DNA from: JBFLYN01 sp040756655
GTDB lineage: Bacteria; Bacillota; Sulfobacillia; UBA8153
Reading direction: 5' to 3'
Assembly: GCA_040756655.1 (NCBI GenBank)
Contig: JBFLYN010000010.1
Coordinates: 1 to 64,000, forward strand
Length of the DNA stretch: 64,000 bases
The notes beneath the pieces were generated by a model, which made no database searches, was not told the DNA's origin, and saw nothing but the letters and a program-made list of their open reading frames with translations. Each line of letters opens with the position of its first letter. Position 1 is the stretch's first letter. Of this stretch, positions 60,594-64,000 are shown piece by piece. Made by a program: the position numbers and the translations under genes.

Positions 60594-60623
60594 GGGCACC
60601 TCCCGGAGGGAGGCGCCCTTTTT
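60594..60623 (+). terminator. rho-independent terminator after the activator gene
   Basis: GGGC-A-CCTCCC / GGGAGG-C-GCCC with a GGA loop and one A-C mismatch, then TTTTT. Confidence 0.85.
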
Positions 60624-60669
60624 CGCGCCGGTGCTGGTGGACTTCCAAGCCAGGACCGCAGGAAAGTCC

Positions 60670-60685
60670 CGGCATGACTCTTGCT
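60670..60685 (+). promoter_or_regulatory. sigma-54 (-24/-12) promoter
   Basis: CGGCAT-GACTC-TTGCT: GG at -24 (60671-60672) and GC at -12 (60683-60684) have the required 10 nt between them. It is 44 nt upstream of the leucine dehydrogenase start and downstream of the activator gene. Confidence 0.8.
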
Positions 60686-60728
60686 ACAGGCAGAGTGAGT
60701 AGCAAGGCGAGGAGGAGGTGGGCCGGTT

Positions 60729-61808
60729 TTGAGTATCTTTGACCGGATGGAGCGCGATGGCCACGAGCAGCTGGTCTTCTGCCGGGACAGGTCCACGCGG
60801 CTTAGGATGATCATAGGCATCCACGACACCACCCTGGGCCCGGCCCTGGGCGGGTGCCGGATGTGGCCTTACCAAACTGAAGAGGAAGCCATAGTGGATG
60901 TCCTGAGGCTCTCCCGGGGGATGACCTTCAAGTCGGCCGCATCGGGCCAGGACTACGGTGGGGGCAAAGCCGTGGTCTGGGGCGACCCCGCCCACGACAA
61001 GAGCGAAGCGTTATTCCGTGCCCTGGGGCAGTTCGTTGCCAGCCTCCAGGGTCGTTTCATTACTGGCACCGACGTGGGCACCACAGCCTGGGATTTCGTC
61101 TGGGCTCGCCAGGAGACTGAGCACTTGGTGGCGCTGCCTGAGGCTTTTGGGGGCAGCGGGGACTCGTCGGTCACCACCGCCTTCGGGGTGTGGAAGGGGA
61201 TCAAGGCTTGTGCCAAGGAGGCATACGGCGACGACAGGTTGGAGGGTCGCACCGTGGCCATTCAGGGCGTGGGCAAGGTGGGCTATCACCTGGCACGCTA
61301 CCTCCACGAAGACGGTGCCGGCCTCATAGTGTGCGATCTTGACCCCCGGCGGGCCAATCGGGCCGCCGCAGAATTCGGAGCCCGTGTGGTGCACCCAGAC
61401 GAGGTTATGGCCGTATCCTGCGATGTCTTTTCTCCCAATGCCCTGGGTGCGGTGCTTGACGACCACACCATCCCCCGTTTGCGATGCCAGATCGTGGCCG
61501 GGTCGGCCAACAACCAGCTGGCCGACGCGCACCGCCACTCCGCCATGCTGGATGCCCGGGGTATACTCTACGCCCCGGATTACGTGATCAACGCCGGAGG
61601 TCTTATCCAGGTATGCGACGAGCTGCTCGGGTTCGACCGCGACCGGGCCATGCGCCGGACTGCCGCTATTTATGACCTTTTGCTGACCATCTTTGCCATT
61701 GCTCGCCAGCGAGGGATCTGTACGGACCGGGCTGCCGGCATCATGGTGGAAGAACGCCTGGAGCTTATGGGGAAGCTCAAGCGCATGGACCTAGCCCGAG
61801 GATGGTGA
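60729..61808 (+). CDS. leucine dehydrogenase-type amino acid dehydrogenase
   Basis: 359 aa Glu/Leu/Phe/Val dehydrogenase. Substrate and catalytic Lys are K68 (MTFK) and K80 (GGGK), numbered as in Bacillus LeuDH; NAD site GVGKVGYHLARYL. It deaminates Leu, Val or Ile to 2-oxo acids. GGCRMW has Cys where GGTRMW is usual. TTG 60729 with GAGGAGGTGGG upstream. First gene after the sigma-54 promoter. Confidence 0.92.
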   Translation: MSIFDRMERDGHEQLVFCRDRSTRLRMIIGIHDTTLGPALGGCRMWPYQTEEEAIVDVLRLSRGMTFKSAASGQDYGGGKAVVWGDPAHDKSEALFRALGQFVASLQGRFITGTDVGTTAWDFVWARQETEHLVALPEAFGGSGDSSVTTAFGVWKGIKACAKEAYGDDRLEGRTVAIQGVGKVGYHLARYLHEDGAGLIVCDLDPRRANRAAAEFGARVVHPDEVMAVSCDVFSPNALGAVLDDHTIPRLRCQIVAGSANNQLADAHRHSAMLDARGILYAPDYVINAGGLIQVCDELLGFDRDRAMRRTAAIYDLLLTIFAIARQRGICTDRAAGIMVEERLELMGKLKRMDLARGW

Positions 61809-61818
61809 ACTGCTGACC

Positions 61819-62871
61819 ATGCTGATCCTGGTGATCAACCCCGGCTCGGCCAGTACCAAGGTGGCCCTCTACCGACGGGACCAGTGCCTGGCCCGGGAAA
61901 CTCTTTTCCATAGCGAGGAGGAACTGGCGGCGGGTTCGCAGCTGGACGCGCGGGGCCGGGCGGTGAGGGCCTTTCTGGCGGCCAGCGGCACGCCGCTCTC
62001 CCGGGTGACGGCCATCGCGGCCCGGGGTGGGCTGCTGGGGCCAGTAAGAGGCGGAACCTACCGGGTCAACGGCGCCATGTTGGAGGACCTGGCGGCGGCC
62101 CGGCGTGGTCACCACGCCAGCAACCTGGGAGGTCTTATAGCCGCGGAACTGGCCAGGGAAGCGCACTGCCCGGCCTACGTGGTGGACCCGGTTTCCGTGG
62201 ACGAACTGGAGCCATGGGCCCGGGTCAGCGGGTGGAAGGAGCTGGAACGGCAAAGCCTGTTCCATGCCCTGAACTCCCGGGCCGTGGCCCGGTGCGCCGC
62301 CCGGGAACTGGGCAAGAGCTACGGTGAGGTCAACCTGATCGTAGCCCACCTGGGCAGCGGCATCTCGGTGAGCGCCCACCGGCGGGGCCGGGTAGTGGAT
62401 GTGGCCAACCCCAACGACGAAGGACCTTTTTCCACCGAGCGTTCGGGCGGCCTTCCCGCCCGGCAGGTGATCGCCCTGGCACTGGCAGGCAGCGAGGAGA
62501 ATTGCGAGTTCACCACCCGGGGCGGCCTGTACGGGTACCTGGGAACCCGGGACGCCACGGAAGTGGAAAAGCGCATCCGGGCGGGCGACGGGTATGCGGC
62601 GCTAGTGTACCGAGCGCTGGCCTACCAGGTGGCCCGGGAGATCGGTGCCATGGCCGCAGTGCTTTTTGGTCAAGTGGACGCAGTGGTGCTCACTGGAGGC
62701 CTGGCCTGGTCCGAACTGCTTACCACGCATATTGTCAATCAGATTGGCTTCATGGCGCTGATATTGCGCTATCCCGGCGAAAATGAGATGGAAGCGTTGG
62801 CCCTGGGTGTAGTGCGGGTGCTGGAGGGCGAGGAGGAACCCGGGATATACGGCGCTGGCCCGGCCGACTAG
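61819..62871 (+). CDS. buk: butyrate kinase (branched-chain acid kinase)
   Basis: 350 aa acetokinase family. LVINPGSASTKVALY, GGLLGPVRGGTY, VAHLGSGISVSAH and DAVVLTGGLAWSE are typical. Makes ATP from butyryl- or isobutyryl/isovaleryl-phosphate. In this operon branched acids are the likely substrates. 10 nt after the dehydrogenase gene. Confidence 0.93.
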   Translation: MLILVINPGSASTKVALYRRDQCLARETLFHSEEELAAGSQLDARGRAVRAFLAASGTPLSRVTAIAARGGLLGPVRGGTYRVNGAMLEDLAAARRGHHASNLGGLIAAELAREAHCPAYVVDPVSVDELEPWARVSGWKELERQSLFHALNSRAVARCAARELGKSYGEVNLIVAHLGSGISVSAHRRGRVVDVANPNDEGPFSTERSGGLPARQVIALALAGSEENCEFTTRGGLYGYLGTRDATEVEKRIRAGDGYAALVYRALAYQVAREIGAMAAVLFGQVDAVVLTGGLAWSELLTTHIVNQIGFMALILRYPGENEMEALALGVVRVLEGEEEPGIYGAGPAD

Positions 62872-62885
62872 AGAGGAGCCCAGAC

Positions 62886-63812
62886 ATGATCAGGACTTTC
62901 GATGAACTGCTCAACGTGGTGCAGAAGCGGCAACCAGACCGGGTGGCCATTGCGGCGGCCGGGGATGTGGAGGCCCTGGAGGCTCTGAAGGAAGCGTCAG
63001 ATTCGGGCCTGGCCACCGGCATTCTCATTGGTGATCCTGGCGAGATCGGGAGGTGCGCCGACCTGGTGGGCCTGGATCTTTCCGACCAGGAACTGGTGTC
63101 CGAACGGGACCCGGAAGCCGCCGCCCGGCTGGCGGTGCAGGCAGTGCGCAGCGGCCAGGCCAACGTGCTCATGAAAGGCCGGCTGCAGACTGCCGACCTT
63201 CTACGCGCGGCCCTCGACCGGGAGCGGGGACTGCGTACGGGCCGGCCCCTGAGCCACGTCGCAGTCATGGAACTCAAAGATGAACATCGGCTCATCCTGG
63301 TCACCGATGGGGGAGTGAACATAGCCCCGGACGTGGCCAGGAAAGCGCAGATCATCGACAATGCCGTGGTGGTGGCCCACAAGCTGGGGATGACCCTGCC
63401 GCGGGTCGCGGTGCTGGCGGCCGTGGAAGTCATCAACCCGGAGATGCCGGCTACCATCGACGCGGCCATGCTGGCCAAAATGGCCGACCGCCGGCAGATA
63501 CGCAACGCCATCGTAGACGGCCCCTTGGCCCTGGACGTGGCCATCTCCAGGGAGGCGGCAGAACACAAAGGGCTCACCAGCCCGGTGGGCGGGCAGGCGG
63601 ACATCCTGGTGGCTCCCAACATCGAGGCTGGAAACATACTGGTCAAATCCCTGCAGTATTTTGCCGGTGCCACCATGGCGGGCGTGGTGGTGGGAGCGCA
63701 GGTGCCCATAGTGGTGCTGTCCCGGGCAGACCGGGCCGAGAGCAAGCTTCTGTCTATAGCGTTGGCCAAGTACCTCGTGGAACCCAATGACGGTCTTACG
63801 GGAAGGGGGTAG
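62886..63812 (+). CDS. ptb: phosphate butyryltransferase
   Basis: 308 aa phosphotransacylase. ANVLMKGRLQTADLLRAAL, VAVLAAVEVINPEMPATIDAA and GPLALDVAISREAAEHKG are family signatures. Converts acyl-CoA to acyl phosphate for Buk. ATG 62886 with AGAGGAG upstream. Confidence 0.93.
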   Translation: MIRTFDELLNVVQKRQPDRVAIAAAGDVEALEALKEASDSGLATGILIGDPGEIGRCADLVGLDLSDQELVSERDPEAAARLAVQAVRSGQANVLMKGRLQTADLLRAALDRERGLRTGRPLSHVAVMELKDEHRLILVTDGGVNIAPDVARKAQIIDNAVVVAHKLGMTLPRVAVLAAVEVINPEMPATIDAAMLAKMADRRQIRNAIVDGPLALDVAISREAAEHKGLTSPVGGQADILVAPNIEAGNILVKSLQYFAGATMAGVVVGAQVPIVVLSRADRAESKLLSIALAKYLVEPNDGLTGRG

Positions 63813-63816
63813 CAGC

Positions 63817-64000
63817 ATGGAGATCTTCAAGCTCATGGAGGAGCATGGGCACGAACAGCTGGTGTTTTGCCGTGACCGGGTCTCGGGATTGAGGGCCATC
63901 ATCGGCATCCACGACACCACCTTGGGCCCGGGCCTGGGAGGGACCCGCATGTGGCCGTACCCGAGCGAAGAGGAAGCCATCGTTGATGTGCTCAGGCTGT
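63817..64000 (+). CDS. second leucine dehydrogenase-type gene, cut by the window end
   Basis: 61 residues visible. It is a close paralogue of the gene at 60729, identical at about 48 of 61 positions, with the standard GGTRMWPY. GGAAGGGGG precedes ATG 63817. It is 4 nt after ptb, in the same operon. The rest lies outside the window. Confidence 0.85.
   Translation, partial: MEIFKLMEEHGHEQLVFCRDRVSGLRAIIGIHDTTLGPGLGGTRMWPYPSEEEAIVDVLRL

Overview
The window is a high-GC chromosomal segment from an endospore-forming member of the Bacillota, most likely an anaerobic Clostridia-type lineage (Moorella, Desulfotomaculum or Thermacetogenium-like). The evidence is a full spoIIIAA-AH operon, spoIVB and spo0A, an Asp23/AmaP/DUF2273 set, SLH-domain surface protein, NfnAB-type transhydrogenase, a butyrate kinase/phosphotransbutyrylase pair, and the gene order nusB-folD-xseA-xseB-ispA-dxs-tlyA-nadK-argR-recN-spoIVB-spo0A that is typical of this phylum. 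No rRNA, tRNA, CRISPR array, insertion sequence or phage gene was seen.

Layout. 1-943 is gene-free but has RNA-like dyads. 944-8664 holds a small anchored secreted protein, YqeG, a DegS/DegU-type two-component pair, a YyaE-like molybdopterin oxidoreductase, a threonine synthase-like enzyme and a TPR membrane protein. 8640-10211 (minus) is an SLH surface protein. 10364-16604 is a Tad/Flp pilus operon (cpaB, cpaE, cpaF, tadB, tadC, flp, tadE, tadG-like) behind a strong promoter with a palindrome over its -35 and a leader of about 300 nt. 16725-18465 (minus) holds a DUF1906 glycoside-hydrolase-like protein and a NYN-domain protein.

18655-27330 is a glycine cleavage operon under a tandem glycine riboswitch. 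It encodes the T, H, P1 and P2 proteins, two radical SAM proteins resembling split lipoyl synthase, a LipM-type octanoyltransferase and dihydrolipoamide dehydrogenase, so the H protein can be made, lipoylated and reoxidised from one transcript. 27612-30557 holds an AbrB-like protein, an Xaa-Pro peptidase, EF-P and a zinc-ribbon protein; 30656-35580 is spoIIIAA-AH, the ATPase and channel used for mother cell to forespore communication. A GNAT/polysaccharide-deacetylase pair follows, then the envelope-stress set and nusB.

40342-52991 carries nfnAB, folD, xseAB, a polyprenyl synthase, dxs, tlyA, nadK, argR and recN. 53180-58782 carries spoIVB, spo0A (with a sigma-H type promoter), a SteA/SteB-like pair, a family 2 glycosyltransferase and a MraY-like membrane protein. 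58810-64000 is a sigma-54 regulated module: a PAS/AAA+/Fis activator, a -24/-12 promoter, leucine dehydrogenase, butyrate kinase, phosphotransbutyrylase, and the start of a second leucine dehydrogenase. It probably turns branched-chain amino acids into branched-chain acids with ATP formation.

The more unusual points are: two probable CTG start codons (threonine synthase-like gene and nadK), the compact gcv-lipoylation operon with split lipoyl synthase, several perfect dyads at gene junctions without U tracts, an orphan strong promoter at 45844-45873, a hairpin that buries the ribosome site of the SteA gene, and the sigma-54 branched-chain acid module. I did not find a clearly new multi-gene system; the best candidates are listed in the findings.
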